The notes: generated from the letters alone by a model not told the origin. A stretch of DNA of 64,000 bases from Dastarcus helophoroides (GCA_028583605.1 CM053334.1:23212226-23276225), one strand, 5' to 3'. Shown: positions 1 through 11,679, counted from the stretch's first letter. Numbers and translations are program-made.

Positions 1-719
1 CGCAAGAAATGACAAAATTGGAAAATAATTCGTTTGAGCGATTCGAGGCGGAACTGTACTTCCTTTGAAAAAATCGTGAATTGAATTCACGTCACATACA
101 TCATAAAATAAGTGGAGACTAGAAAAACAAGAGGTTGAAATGATTTTTTTAGATTACTCTTTAGATAATTCGAGCTCGATCCACCGTACGGGAAGAGTCA
201 TACGGTCGAAAATTGTACGACTACAGTTTTATGCTTCCATGGCTATAGTGAACTTGAAATAATAAATATGACTATAATGACAGTTGAAGGTGCTCACCCG
301 TAAAACAAAAGGCTGCCTACCTACGTTTAAAATCCATGCGGTGCACTAACAAGCACCCATTTTTAATCTTTCAAAGCGAATACAGAGTGAGCAAGTAAGT
401 ATCCTCATTATAGGGATACGAATACATTTCTGGTTTGTAACTTGAAATAAATTCAGTAAATCTAATACAGTTTTTTTTCGAAAATATGCTCAGACACGTC
501 GATTAATATTTTAATTTGCGTTCTTTTGATGTAGGAAAATTTTATACAGAATATTCCAAATTTAAGATATGACGTCATCGATAATTTTTTTAAATAGCAA
601 CCCTGTATTTTTCTTGACTGTTCTTAAAGGATATATCAAATTACACATGCGTACCAAATTAACTAATTTAAAAAATCAAGAAATCTGATTCAACTCAATA
701 ATCTTTCTTCAATAAATGT
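1..719. other. AT-rich non-coding sequence, nothing recognised
   Basis: This stretch is AT-rich but not obviously periodic. I see no open frame with protein character, no RNA gene and no element ends. It grades into the T-rich satellite at about 720. Confidence 0.5.
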
Positions 720-3700
720 TCAAAATGTGGTCCATTTTTCAAAATTTAAACCACTTTTAAAGTCATACCTTTTTTTCAAAAATTTGATTTTTTTTTTAAA
801 TTTTGATTTTTTGTCGAAAATGTCGATTTTTTTTGAAAATTTTGACTTTTTGAAAATTGTGACTTTTTTAGAGAATTTCGACTTTTAGTAAGAATTTCGC
901 CTTGTTTTCAGAAGTTCGTTTTATTGAAAATTTCAAGAGTTCTGTTGAAAATTTCAACCTCTTTGGAAATTTTGACATTTATTTAATTTTTAATGTTTTA
1001 AAGGTCTTAACGTTTATTGAAAATCTCGCATTTTTCAGAAATACTTTGTTTTTTTTAATTTCGGGGTTTATTTTTAATTTTTTCGATAATTTTAATTTTT
1101 ATTTGAAAATTTTGACGTTATGTTAACTATATTTCAAAATTTCAGCTGTTTCTAAATTACGCGCTTTTTTTAAATCCAATTTTTTTGAAAATTTTGTTTC
1201 TCTGTTGAATTTTCGACTTTTTTCAGTATTTCGATTTTTATTCTTCATGGTAGACCCTTATTGACCGGAAATATTATGTTTTTTTCAATTTATTTAACAT
1301 TTCTTCGGCCCAGTTTGGAAATATTTAAATTTTTATGGTTTGTTGTTATTTTTAATAAATTTAAATATCACCTAGTCGCATTTCAAAAACTGTTTAGAAA
1401 ATTGTCTACAAATCATAAAAATTTCAATATTTCCAAACTGGGCCGAAGAAATGTTAAATAAATTGAAAAAAACATTTCGATTTTTGTGGAAATTTTGATA
1501 TTTTCTTGAAATTTTCGCCTTTTTTGAATATTTCGACTTTTTTCGAAAACTGACTTTTTGAAAATCTCCACTTTTTTAGAAAATTTCATCTTTCTTTCAG
1601 AAGTTCGATTTTAAAAATTTTACTTTTTTTAAAAAATTTTATTTTCATATTTTTTGATAATTTTAACTTTTTTTGAAAAGATTGACTTTTTTTAAAAAAT
1701 TTTGGCCTTTTGTTGAAAATTTAGGCTTTTCTCTCGCCTTTCTCTGAAATTGGATGATTTTTAAATTTCGAGTTTTATTTTCAGTTTTTTCGGTAATTTT
1801 AATTTTTTTTAAAACGTTGACGTTTTTTTGAAAATTTTAACTATATTTCAAAATTTCAACAGTTTTTAAATTAATACGCGCTTTTTTTAAATCAAATTTT
1901 TTTGAAAATTTTGATTCTCTGTTGAATTTTTGACTTTTTTTTCAATATTTTTATTTTTTTTGGAAATTTTGATATTTTCTTGAAATTTTCGACTTTTTTG
2001 AATATTTCGACTTTTTTCGAATCGAAAATTGACTTTTTGAAAATCTCCACCTTTTTGCAAAATTTCAACTTTCTTTCAGAAGTTCGATTTTCAAAATTTT
2101 ACTTTTTTTTTTAATTTTCATTTTCATTTTTTTTGATAATTTTACTTTTTTTTGAAAATATTGACGTGTTTTAAAAATGTTAACCTTTTTTTGAAAATTT
2201 AGGCTTTTGTTTAAAATCTCGTCTTTTTTCAGAAGTTCGATTTTTTAAGAAACTTTGGCTTTTTGATAATTTTGATTTTTGAAAATTTCGACTTATTGAA
2301 AATCGCGCTTTTTTTTTCAAGTTTCAATTTGTTTTGAATATTCGGACCATTTTTAAAAATTTCGACCTCTGAAAATTTTGACATCTCTTTAATTTTGAAT
2401 TTTTTAAAAGTTTTAACGTTTATTGAAAATCTCGCCTTTTTCAGAGATTCGATGTTTTTTAAATTATGAGATTTATTTTTAGTTTTTTTCGATAATTTTA
2501 ATTTTTTTGAAAATGTTGACTTTTTTTTTGAAAATGTTAACTCTATTTCAAAATTTCAACCGTTTTTAAATTAAGTGCTTTTTCTTCCAATCTTTTTGAA
2601 AATTTTGATTCTCTGTTGAAATTTTTGACTTTTTTCAATATTTCGATTTTTTTTAGAAATGTTGATATTTTCTTGAAATTTTCGACTTTTTTTGAATATT
2701 TCGACTTTTTTCGAAAATCGAATTTTTGAAAACCTGCACTTTTTAGAAAATTTCAACATTCTTTCAGAAGTTCGATTTTGAAAATTTTACTTTTTTTAAA
2801 AATTATCATTTTCATTTTTTTGATAACTAACTTTTTTTGAAAATATTGACTTTTTTTAAAAATTTTGACCTTTTTTTGACAATTTAGGCTTTTGTTAAAA
2901 AACTCGTCTTTTTTCAGAAGTTCCATTTTTTTCAAAATTTAGTCTTTTTGATAATTTTGATTTTTGAAAATTTCGACTTATTGAATATCGCGCTTTTAGT
3001 CAAGTTTTGATTTATTTTGAATATTCCGACTATTTTTAAAAATTTCGACCTCTTTGAAAATTTTGACATTTCTTTAATTTTTAATTTTTTAAAGGTTTTA
3101 ACGTTTATTGAAAATCTCGCCTTTTTCAGAAATTCGATGTTTTTTAAATTTCGAGATTTATTTTTAGTTTTTTTCGATAATTTTAATTTTTTTTGAAAAT
3201 GTTGACGTTTTTTTAAAAATGTTAACTCCATTTTAAAATTTCAACCGTTTTTACATTAAGTACTTTTTTTTAAATCCAATCTTTTTGAAAATTTTGATTC
3301 TCTGTTAAAATTTGTGACTTTTCTCAATATTTCAATTTTTTTGGAAATGTTATTTTCTTAAAATTTTCGACTTTTTTGAATATTTCGAATTTTTTCGAAA
3401 ACCGACTTTTTGAAAATCTCCACTTTTTTAGAAAATTTCAATTTTCTTTGAGAAGTTCGATTTTAAAAATTTTACTTTTTTTAAAAATTTTCATTTTCAT
3501 ATTTTTTGATAATTTTAACTTTTTTTGTAAATACTGACTTTTTAAAATTTTGGCCTTTTTTTGAAAATTTAGGTTTTTGTTAAAAATCTCGCCTTTTTCA
3601 AATATTCGATTTTTAAATTTCGAGTTTTATTTTCAGTTTTTTCGATAATTTTAATTTTTTTTGAAAACGTTGACGTTTTTTTGAAAATGTTAACTATATT

Positions 3701-4640
3701 TAAAAAATTTAAACCGTTTTTAAATTACGCGCTTTTTTTTAAATCCAATTTTTTTGAAAATTTTGATTCTCTATTGAATTATTGACTTTTTTTCAATATT
3801 TAGATTTTTTTGGAAATTTTGATATTTTCTTGAAATTTTCGATTTTCTTGAATATTTCGACTTTTTTCGAAAACTGACTTTTTGAAAATCTCCACTTTTT
3901 TAAAAAATTTCATCTTTCTTTCAGAAGTTCGATTTTGAAAATTTTACTTTTTTTAAAAATTTTCATTTTCATTTTTTTCGATAATTTTAATTTTTTTTTT
4001 GAAAATGTTGGCTATTTGAAAATTTTGACCTTTTCTGAATATTTAGGCTTTTGTTCAAAATCTCGTCTTTTTTCAGAAATTCGATTTTTTTGAAAATTTT
4101 GGCTTTTTAATGATTTTAATTTTTTAAAATTGCGACTCATTGAAAATCGCGTTTTTTTACAAGTTTCGATTTATTTTGAATATTCCGAGCTTATTTTTAA
4201 AAATTTCGACTTTTTGACACTTTTGACTTTTTTTTTGAAATAAAAACCCGCCTTTTGTTTAAATTTCGACTTCTTTGAAAATTTGGATACTTTTTTGAAA
4301 AGTTTTGACTTTTTTAGAAAATTCGACTTTTGTTAAAAATCTCGCCTTTTCATAAGTTTGTTTTTTTGAAAATTTCAATTTTTTTTTGAAAATTTGGATC
4401 TTTTTGGTAATTTTGATTTTTTTTTATCTTCAATTACTTTGAAGGTTTTAACGTTCATTGAAAATATCGCCCTTTTTAGAAATTCGATTCCTTTGAAATT
4501 TCGAGTTTTATTTCCAGTTTTTTTGGTAATTTAAAAATTTCGATTGTTTTAAAAAAAATGTTGACTTTTTTTAAAAAAATTCAACTTTGTTAAAAATCTT
4601 GCCTTTTCAAAAGTTCGTTTTTTTTGATCAACAAATCAAA
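720..4640. repeat. T-rich degenerate satellite with higher-order units
   Basis: The block is built from a short degenerate motif of the type TTTTTGAAAATTTCGAC repeated for almost 4 kb, with T strongly enriched on the plus strand. A longer periodicity sits on top. A marker segment (GAAAATCTCCACTTTTT followed by an AGAAGTTCGATTTT segment) recurs at about 1552, 2032, 2720, 3405 and 3880. The spacings are therefore near 480, 690, 685 and 475 bp. The long units contain an extra segment of about 210 bp that the short units lack. The small open frames here are shadows of this repeat. Confidence 0.8.
1241..1473 (+). mobile_element. Hp-B fold-back element, short copy
   Basis: It starts with the family head TTCTTCATGGTAGAC and ends in the family tail AATTGAAAAAAACA. 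Between these lie two inverted arms, about 1268-1345 and 1400-1473, around a collapsed loop. The same head, arms and tail occur at 27071, 58362 and 63079. A 12-bp duplication ATTTCGATTTTT (1228-1239 and 1474-1485) flanks it, although similar words occur in the surrounding satellite. The hammerhead-bearing loop of the long copy at 58362 is missing here. Confidence 0.8.
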
Positions 4641-5830
4641 ATTTGCAGAAATTCTGATTTTAAAAAAGGTGAAATTTTCGGAAAAGTCAAATTTTGAAAA
4701 ACGAAAATTTTGAAGATAAAAAAAACGAAAAATAAACCTTAATCACAGCTGCAGTATTTTTACTAGAATTTTTAAATGCTTTCCTGCATTGACCATCTGC
4801 CATAGCCTACTAAGGCTTCAGTTATTAAGGACCTATCGAAAAATATTGTGGATTAAACTTTAAAAAAATGAAGCAAGAACATGCTCATCATTAATTTTTA
4901 GGTGAAATATGCAATAACTGGGGAAAATAGGTTAAATATGCATATGCAAATATGCAAATGCGTATAATCCGGTCTCTATTAATCACTAAATGTTTTGAGT
5001 TTGGTGAATCTATGAGGGAAACAGGTAATGCTTTTGGAAATTTTTTAAACAAGTGCAGTATCTATCAAATATGTTTTTTGTGCAACAATCCTCCGATAAT
5101 TCGGTATTGGTCTAACAAAGATAAACACTTAAGTTTTTCTTCAAACACTCATATTAAATTTTTTAAAATGGTCGATTTTCGACAAAACGTCCACATTTAA
5201 AAATATAGAAAATTTTGAGTAAAAATATTGAAAATAGTGGGTATTTTTAAATAAGTCCAAAATTTGAAAAAGTCGACATTTAAAAAAAAATCACAATTTT
5301 CAAGCAAAAATCGAAATCTTAAAAATTAGTTACAATTCTGAAAAATGTTATTGCAAAATATTGAAATATATAGAAACTAAGAATGGAGTTTTAAAAATAT
5401 TGAAATTTTGAAGAAAACTATGGATTAAAAAAATTTTAAATGGTGGCAAATTTTAAAAAAACCTCGAAAATATTAAAAAGTTAAAATTTTGATATAATTT
5501 TAAGGCTAGAAAAAGTTACGATTTTCAAAAAAGAAAATATCAAAATATTGAAAATAATATCAAAATGTTGAAAAAAAAAATCAAAATTTTAAAAAAGTAG
5601 ACAATTTCAAAAAATTTGTAAATTGGAAAAGATGGGAAATTTCGAAAAAATTGTTGAAGTTTTTAAAAGTTCAAATTTTAAAGAATAATTTAAAATTCCA
5701 AAAATAATCAAATTTGTGGAGAGTCAAAATTTAAAAATATTTTCAGTTCAATTTTAAATAAAATTCGAAAATTTTGATTCTGAAATCTTTACCATTTTTG
5801 ACAATTCTCAAGAAATTCTAAATTTTCAAA
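4641..5830. repeat. A-rich low-complexity block (opposite strand bias)
   Basis: At about 4620-4690 the plus strand changes abruptly from T-rich to A-rich versions of the same kind of motif (CAAAATTTTGAAAAA). About 4740-5200 is less repetitive, and the rest to 5830 is A-rich satellite-like. No credible gene is present. Confidence 0.6.
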
Positions 5831-8010
5831 AATGCTGGAAATTATGTAAAATAGACAGACAACACATTTTCGTATTTATTTATTATTTAGTTAGGATAAG
5901 AGAAACTATGAGATGCAACCAGTGCACCTCAATAAGTTTAGCAAAAATTATTTTTTTTTCAAATGGCAGGAAGTTTCTAGTTCAGCGTACGCAACGAATT
6001 AATGACTGTAAATATAAAATCGTATTTGACGGAAGTTTTGGGATACTTGGCGGTTAAAACAATTTGTCACCAATTAATAAAAAAACTACATAGTTACTTA
6101 ACGTACATTTTCTCGCTTTTACAAGATTAATGTCGCCCCAACGGCGTATGATTTATGAAATCATCACAAAGCGACGATTTTATGCTTCGAGAGTGTATGT
6201 AAGAAGCTTAAGTGAAATATTAATAAAAATAACGCTCGACCGTTTAAAATTACTTTAACTCAGTGAGAATATTCATTTTTCTCACGACTGAATTAATAAA
6301 ATATAACGATGGTCATTTTGTTTGCTGACCTCTACGTGTTTCTTCTTACCTTTGCTCAAGAATGTACATCTGTCTCTATTTGAACTCGACAAATTAATTC
6401 GAAAGAAATATGTCCGGCTTACGACTGTACTACCCAACTGGCGTGGTTAAAAATGCATTCTTCAAATTTCACTTTCGTAATTGTCCACGTACATTTAAGA
6501 TAAGATAAAGTACGTCCAATGTGCGGTAAGATACACATTGCGTCCATATGCATATTTGAATCCTTGCTTGTTTGCTTACAACCTATATGTACCAATCATA
6601 ATGTCATTGATGTTAACTACTGATGGGGAAGGATAAATAAAGACACAAACTCGAAATAAAATTATTCGAACGATTCTTAAAAGAGGGTTAATTAAACTCG
6701 TAAACTCGCCCTAATTGGGCACTCCTGATTTGCAATAAACTCTCTTAAGGAACATATTTTATAACCTCACAGGTTAACATGCTAAACACCTCATCACCTA
6801 GTGCAGTTGATGAGGTAAATTAGCGAAGGCGAATATGGCTAACTAATTGGCAAGAAAGTTTTAGATAAGCAGTCAATTTGTGACTGTAGCGCAACACCAA
6901 GGGAATCTTTAAATAGTCCGTTATAGCCGGGTATTCGTTACAAACGAACAAGAAATACATTTTTTCTTATTGAGCTTTGGACCATAACTTTTTTTCCTTA
7001 TAAGAAGTCGTTTGTAAATAATTACTTATCATAGGCTTGAAACTAGTATGAAAATAGTTGCATCACGTTTCAGATTTTCGGTTTTTTTAATCAACTGGGG
7101 TAACGAAACATAAAACAGGAATTCTAAAATATAAACGATCTAAAAAGTTCACAAAGATAGTTAACCAATCTGACAAAAACTGGAACTGTTGGAATTTTGG
7201 TATTAGAAATTAGAGTAAACTACATTAATTTACTGAAAACAAAAAACAAATAATTGTCTTAATTGGAAAACACTATTGTCGTTGGTGCTTTCTAAATCGA
7301 AGGGAGGGGGTGACTCGGGGTGGATGTAAATAACAAACAAAAAGATAATTCATGCTCGCACCTACGCCAAACACTAAAAGCAATTATGTACAGTAATGCA
7401 CCCCATTCCATCTCTTTTACTTTTGCTTTGACAATAAAGATAGACAAAGTACAGCTAGTCGAATTAAAGGAAGCTCTTAGGTTGGAACTCTTCTCCGTAA
7501 GGATATAGAAAGGATGCGTCTGTAAATCATTGACTGTTCGGGGCCCGCAGAGCGAGATCGGAACCGGAGGAGGAATCGGAGAGAATGAAACGGAGTATGC
7601 GATTTCTAACTCGAGCGATATATCTCGCGTTTTTTCTAAGACGTTCTCCGTAACCGAAACATATATAGCGGTTTGTGTGTTCCACAATCTAAGTTATTGC
7701 CTGCTGTAAGATGTGTTCTCCTCTCGTATTGAACGCCACTGCTTCTTGTTTTGTTTCGAAATTGTTGTTAAAGTTTTAGATGCCGCCACTATCTTGATGG
7801 AGTTTCGAACAACTTCAACAACTCCAATCATCAGTTAGAGGGCTCGCTAATTTATTGGATGCAGCAAATATACTTCTGCATTATGCTTTATGATTGCGCA
7901 TTTACCAAGCGACTGTTATTTTGAACTATACTGGACCATCGAGGATGTATTGCTGTCTAGTTAGACCGCTCCCAAGGATGAACAAAATGTAGCCAGTTTT
8001 GCGCAATAAA
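5831..8010. other. Mostly unique non-coding sequence
   Basis: Base composition is more balanced and no tandem structure is visible. The region around 7540-7720 is relatively GC-rich. A 131-codon open frame on the minus strand (7292-7687) has no recognisable motif and no splice or start context I can defend, so I do not call a gene. Confidence 0.4.
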
Positions 8011-8024
8011 ATTTGGAAAAAAGA

Positions 8025-9266
8025 ATGTCGACCGAAGTTGTGAAAACCGAAAAATCGGTCCAGCCATCATCAATATATATTTGAAGCGGTTAAGAGGCAA
8101 GCAGATGATGGTTGACACTCTTTGACGATCAATGTCCTTCCGTATGCGACCATGACAAACTACATTGCAAGTTTCTGCAAATGAGGAAGTGATTGGAAGG
8201 ACTAGTTTCTGAGTCCATTGCCTAAACCATCGAAGCAGTTCATGACATGATTTTATCAGACCGTAGAATTGGGCTCAAACGAATATTTGAGGCACTGAAT
8301 ATTTCCTATGAATGCCTCAATCATAATAGTTCGGTTTAAATATGGGAAAATTTTTTAAAAAATGTATCCCCAAATTTTGGTGAAACGGACTGGTCCTTGG
8401 TTATCTTTAAAAATCTGAAAACGAGAACTTGTTCGGTGAAACCAAGAAAGATTAAAAAACACAAGAAAGATTGCTCTAACGCGTTTCAGTAGACGAAGCT
8501 ATCATCTTCAGAGAGATAATCTCAGAGAGTATCTCTTGCTTTGTTTTTCGATACCCCAAATGTCTGAATGTTGACCAGAAGCGTGCAAGGGTGGAAGCAT
8601 CTCGTTCGATCTGTGCTCACTTTGAGAAAGATTCAGACTTTTTAAACCATGTTGTCACTATGGATGACTCATGGGTATATTTCTCCGACCCAGAAACAAG
8701 GCAGCAACCAATAGTATAGAGACACTCTTTTTCCCCAATACCTAGGAAGTCTCGTGTTTAAAGATCTGCTGGAGTAGCTCTTGCTTCAGGTTTTTGGGAT
8801 TGCCTTGGAACAATCATGATTGATTTTCTAGATAAATGTGGAACAATAACTGAAAGATATTCTATATTATAACTGGAGATTAGTATTTGACGTTACTGAT
8901 CGCTCTATGAGAAAAAAATAAGAAAAAATGATGCGGACAGCTGCTCAAAGGTGTTATGTTTTTTGGAAGAGAATGCCTCTACATACAAATCACATGTTGC
9001 CATATAAACAATTCGTGATTTGGAATTCGAATTAATGGAATACCCCACTTATTTACCTAGATCTGGTTCCGTCCGACAATCATTCTTTCCTTAACTGAAC
9101 TAGTCTTCCATTCAATGCCCCAAATTTTCTTTCAACGAAGAGCATATTAGAAACTGTGGAGACCTAGGTTGCAGAGCAAAGGTAAAACTTGATTTTGGGA
9201 AGTCTAGAGACATTTGTGACAATTGTGATAAATGTATTAAATCAAGAGGTAGAATATGTTGAATAA
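8025..9266 (+). pseudogene. Mariner-family transposase pseudogene
   Basis: This is a decayed mariner (Tc1/mariner superfamily) cut-and-paste transposase. From the ATG at 8025 fragments can be read in order. The N-terminal helix-turn-helix region (…IYLKRLRGKQ…) comes first, then the linker VHDMILSDRRIGLKRIFEA at about 8235-8300. After an insertion comes QKRARVEASRSICAHFEKD and the first catalytic segment VTMDDSWVYF at about 8650. The second segment GTIMIDFLDK lies at about 8810, then a PSD motif near 9070, and the C-terminal …EYVE ends at TAA 9264-9266. Several stops and frameshifts break it. An Hp-A element (8376-8553) sits inside the frame. Flanking terminal inverted repeats were not identified. 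The family assignment is firm; the subfamily is not. Confidence 0.88.
8376..8553 (-). mobile_element. Hp-A hairpin retroposon inserted in the mariner
   Basis: The minus-strand copy begins on the plus strand with TTTGGTGAAACGGACTGGTC and runs through the left hairpin arm to about 8520, with only a trace of the other arm. An 8-bp duplication CCCCAAAT (8368-8375 and 8554-8561) flanks it. The duplicated bases encode the same transposase segment on both sides, which supports a genuine insertion. The minus strand keeps CTGAAGA and GAAAC hammerhead core words, but stem II is damaged. Confidence 0.8.
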
Positions 9267-9283
9267 CTGGAATAATTCCTAGT

Positions 9284-9455
9284 AGTGGCCAGTTTGAGAG
9301 AGGACGCATCCAAGGGACATGGTTTTATTTCTCAACAATGACCAAGAACGTCTCAATCAAATCATGGAAATAGCACAATGGGCTTGGAAATGGTGGCTTA
9401 AATGCTGGTCTAATTTCTAGGCAACCCATCTCAAATCCAGAATCCAGAAATGAAA
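9284..9455 (+). mobile_element. LINE 3'-end fragment
   Basis: This is the same sequence family as the 3' end of the non-LTR retrotransposon at 50500-50885, in the opposite orientation. Shared landmarks are GGCCAGTTTGA, GCATCCA, ATAGCACAATGGGC, a GGTGGC-T-AA-TGCTGG-CTAA segment and the terminal CCAGAATCCAG. Only the last codons and 3' untranslated region remain. It follows directly on the mariner pseudogene. Confidence 0.75.
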
Positions 9456-9473
9456 TAATTTGTCTTTCAAATT

Positions 9474-10091
9474 TTGTTACTTCTCTTCTTCTTTTTCTTT
9501 TTCTTCTTCTTCCTCTTATTCTTCTTCATATTGTTTCTCTTCTTCCTTTTCTTCCTCTTCTTTTTATTCTTCCCATTCGTCCTCTTCTTCTCTTCTTCTT
9601 CTTCTTCTTTCCTCTTCTTTCTCTTCTTCCTCTTCTTTCTCTTCTTCCTCTTCTTTCTCTTTTTCACCTTCTTCCCCTTCTTTCTCTTTTTCCTCTTTTC
9701 CCTCTTCTTTCTCCTCTTCCTCTTCTTTCTCTTCTTCCTCTTCTTTCTCTTCTTTTCTCTTCACCTTCTTTCTCTTCTTCTCTTCTTCGCTCTTCTTCCT
9801 CTTCTTCTCTCTTTCTTCCTTCTTCCTTCTTTCTCTTCTTCCTCTTCTTTCTCTTCTTCCTCCTCTTCACCTTCTTTCTCTTCTTCCTCTTCGTTCTCTT
9901 TTTCCTCTTCTTCCTCTTCTTTCTCTTTCTTCCTCTTCTTCCTCTTCTTTCACTTCTTTCTCTTCTTCATCTTCTTTCTCTTCTTCCTCTTCTTCTCTCT
10001 TCTTTTCTCTTCTTCCTCTTCTTCCTCTTCTTTTTCTTCTTCCTCTTCTTCCTCTTTTTTCTCTTCTTTCTCTTCTTCCTCTTCTGCACCT
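9474..10091. repeat. Pyrimidine microsatellite (TTC/TCTTCC), about 600 bp
   Basis: The plus strand is almost pure pyrimidine, with TTC, CTCTTC and TTCCTC units and very few purine interruptions. The long open frames here (poly-Ser, poly-Phe/Leu, poly-Lys/Glu) are products of the repeat. It abuts the 3' end of an RTE element on the minus strand. RTE elements commonly end in short tandem repeats, so the tract may have grown from that tail. Confidence 0.9.
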
Positions 10092-10099
10092 TCTTGCTC

Positions 10100-10398
10100 A
10101 GCTCTTTACTGTCCATTCCTGAATATAGGCCTCTTCCATGCTTCTCCATGCTGATCTGTTCTGTGCTAACTGAAACCACCTATTTCCTGCTTATGTCCTG
10201 ATATCATCAAGATATCTTCTTTGTGGTCTTCTCGCGCTGCGCTTGGTTTGTCTTAGTGGCCAATGTGTTACTCTAGACGTACATTTACTTTGGTCTTGTC
10301 GAGCCACGTGTCCCACCCAGAGCCATTTCAGTTCTACAATCCATTTTATTATATCTACGACTTTAGTTCTTTGCCGGATGTTGTTTCTTCTCTAGTAG
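10100..10398 (-). pseudogene. RTE-type non-LTR retrotransposon, C-terminal remnant
   Basis: On the minus strand, one frame reads the characteristic end of RTE-family reverse transcriptases. It begins with NIRQRTKVVDIIKWIVELKW, then WLWVGHVARQDQ, TKRSARRPQRRYLDDIR and, after one in-frame stop, AGNRWFQLAQNRSAWRSMEE and AYIQEWT before a terminal stop. This C-terminal region lies downstream of the polymerase domain. Everything upstream of about 10398 is missing, as expected for 5' truncation during target-primed reverse transcription. The purine strand of the microsatellite follows as a possible expanded 3' tail. Confidence 0.88.
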
Positions 10399-10800
10399 GC
10401 TAATATCAAAATTTTCGATTTATTAATTAAAATTTGTTTGCAAAATAAGCCGACATTTAAATAATGAGTAGACATTTTTAAGAGCCAAAATTTTAAAAAA
10501 GGCATTTAATTTTAGAAAAAAAATCAAATCTTTGAAAGGATCGAATAACATTTAAATTTTCAAAAAAGAAGACACTTTTGGAAGAGTTAAAACTGTAAAC
10601 AAAGTAAACACAAATCTTTAAAAGTTCGAAAATTTTTTAGAAAAAATAGAAAGTCTACAAAAGTCTTAATTTTGAGAAGATGATCTTGCACAAAAAGTCT
10701 AAATTTTGAAATAAAATTGGAATTTTTGAAAAATCTAAAGTTTCAAAAAAATCGAAATTATCGATAATTTTTATTTTTAGGTTTCCAAATATACCATTTT
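10399..10800. repeat. A-rich low-complexity sequence
   Basis: This is degenerate A-rich satellite-like DNA of the same type as 5200-5830. No gene is seen. Confidence 0.5.
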
Positions 10801-10851
10801 TTAAAAAAGCGACCTTAAAGATCTATTGTGGTAGCCCGATTTATATTGTTC

Positions 10852-11668
10852 CTAAATTCCCAAGCTTTTGTAAAAGCCTAAGATTTTCCTAGAAGAAATT
10901 GTACTAATCTCTGCAGGTGTAACTTGTACCTGTTCCAGGTAAACTAATCTCCTGTAAAACAATGCTTCGCATGTGCAAAGCATATATGTAATACTTCTAT
11001 ATGGCGTGTTGTGTATAATCGCCACTGCAAAATGCTTTGTCAAAAAGGTAAGATGAAAGTATGTGTCGTACTCTTTCAAGGACAAGCATTCATTCATGTA
11101 TAGCGGGAATGGATGACAAGATGGGCGGGAACACTAATAAATGAATGACAACAATGACAACTGACGAGAAGAGAGATATTTGAAATAAACTTTGGGATTG
11201 GTTTATATATTTTGTCCTTCTAAAAAGACAGACATATATATCCATCGCGCCTTTTTGACACAAACAAAGGGACAAAACACGCCATATAGAAGTATTACAT
11301 ATATGGTGCAAAGTAAGTGTTCTGCAGTTTCTTTGACTTCGTTGCAGAAGCAGCACGTGTCTGACGCCGCTTTGCCTACCTTTTTGAGATAGCATCTTAG
11401 CGCGCAGTGTCCTTTGAGAAGGCCTGCTATTAACCTTAAATCCGGTTTGCTGAGGTCAAAAAGTTTCTTCGTCTTGGTGTGCGAATATATGATGAACTTT
11501 TTCGCTTGGTTTAGTCCTGAAATTAATCTCCAGTGGGGTTCTTGTTGTTTCTTTTCCCATTTGTGGACTTCATCGCTTATATGGCATTTTGGTGTACCAA
11601 ATTAAGAGTCGGGTTCAAGAAATGGGAATGCTGCACCTTCTCTGGCGAGGATAATCCGCTTGATGAGC
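10852..11668 (-). pseudogene. Non-LTR retrotransposon RNase H / C-terminal tail, split by a MITE
   Basis: Reading down the minus strand from 11668, one frame gives LIKRIILAREGAAFPFLEPD, one stop, FGTPKCHISDEVHKWEKKQQ and then KPDLRLIAGLLKGHCALRCY. The zinc-finger-like CCFCNEVKETAEHLLCT ends near 11306. A 325-bp MITE interrupts at that point. Below 10980 the same frame resumes with CEALFYRRLVYLEQ and PAEISTISSRKILGFYKSLG, then a stop. The order GHC-L, CxxC, EHLLC and a final helix is typical of the RNase H tail of I/Jockey/LOA-like LINEs. The 5' part is missing beyond 11668, where satellite begins. About 10804-10851 is probably 3' UTR. Confidence 0.9.
10981..11305. mobile_element. 325-bp TIR MITE (hAT- or P-like, 8-bp TSD)
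   Basis: The ends are inverted repeats of about 30 bp that begin CATATATGTAATACTTCTAT, with further imperfect pairing beyond. An 8-bp target duplication GTGCAAAG lies at 10973-10980 and 11306-11313. Removing the element plus one duplication restores the LINE reading frame across a conserved HLLC-C motif. That is independent proof of both boundaries. It encodes nothing. An 8-bp duplication with CA…TG ends fits hAT or P superfamilies; I cannot choose between them. Confidence 0.9.
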
Positions 11669-11679
11669 TTTGATTTATT

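Noticed and set aside
7292..7687. 131-codon minus-strand open frame
   Set aside because: No recognisable domain; kept as unique non-coding sequence.
9460..10179. Long open frames rich in Ser, Phe/Leu, Lys or Glu on both strands
   Set aside because: They exist in several frames at once because the DNA is a TTC-type microsatellite; none has a domain.
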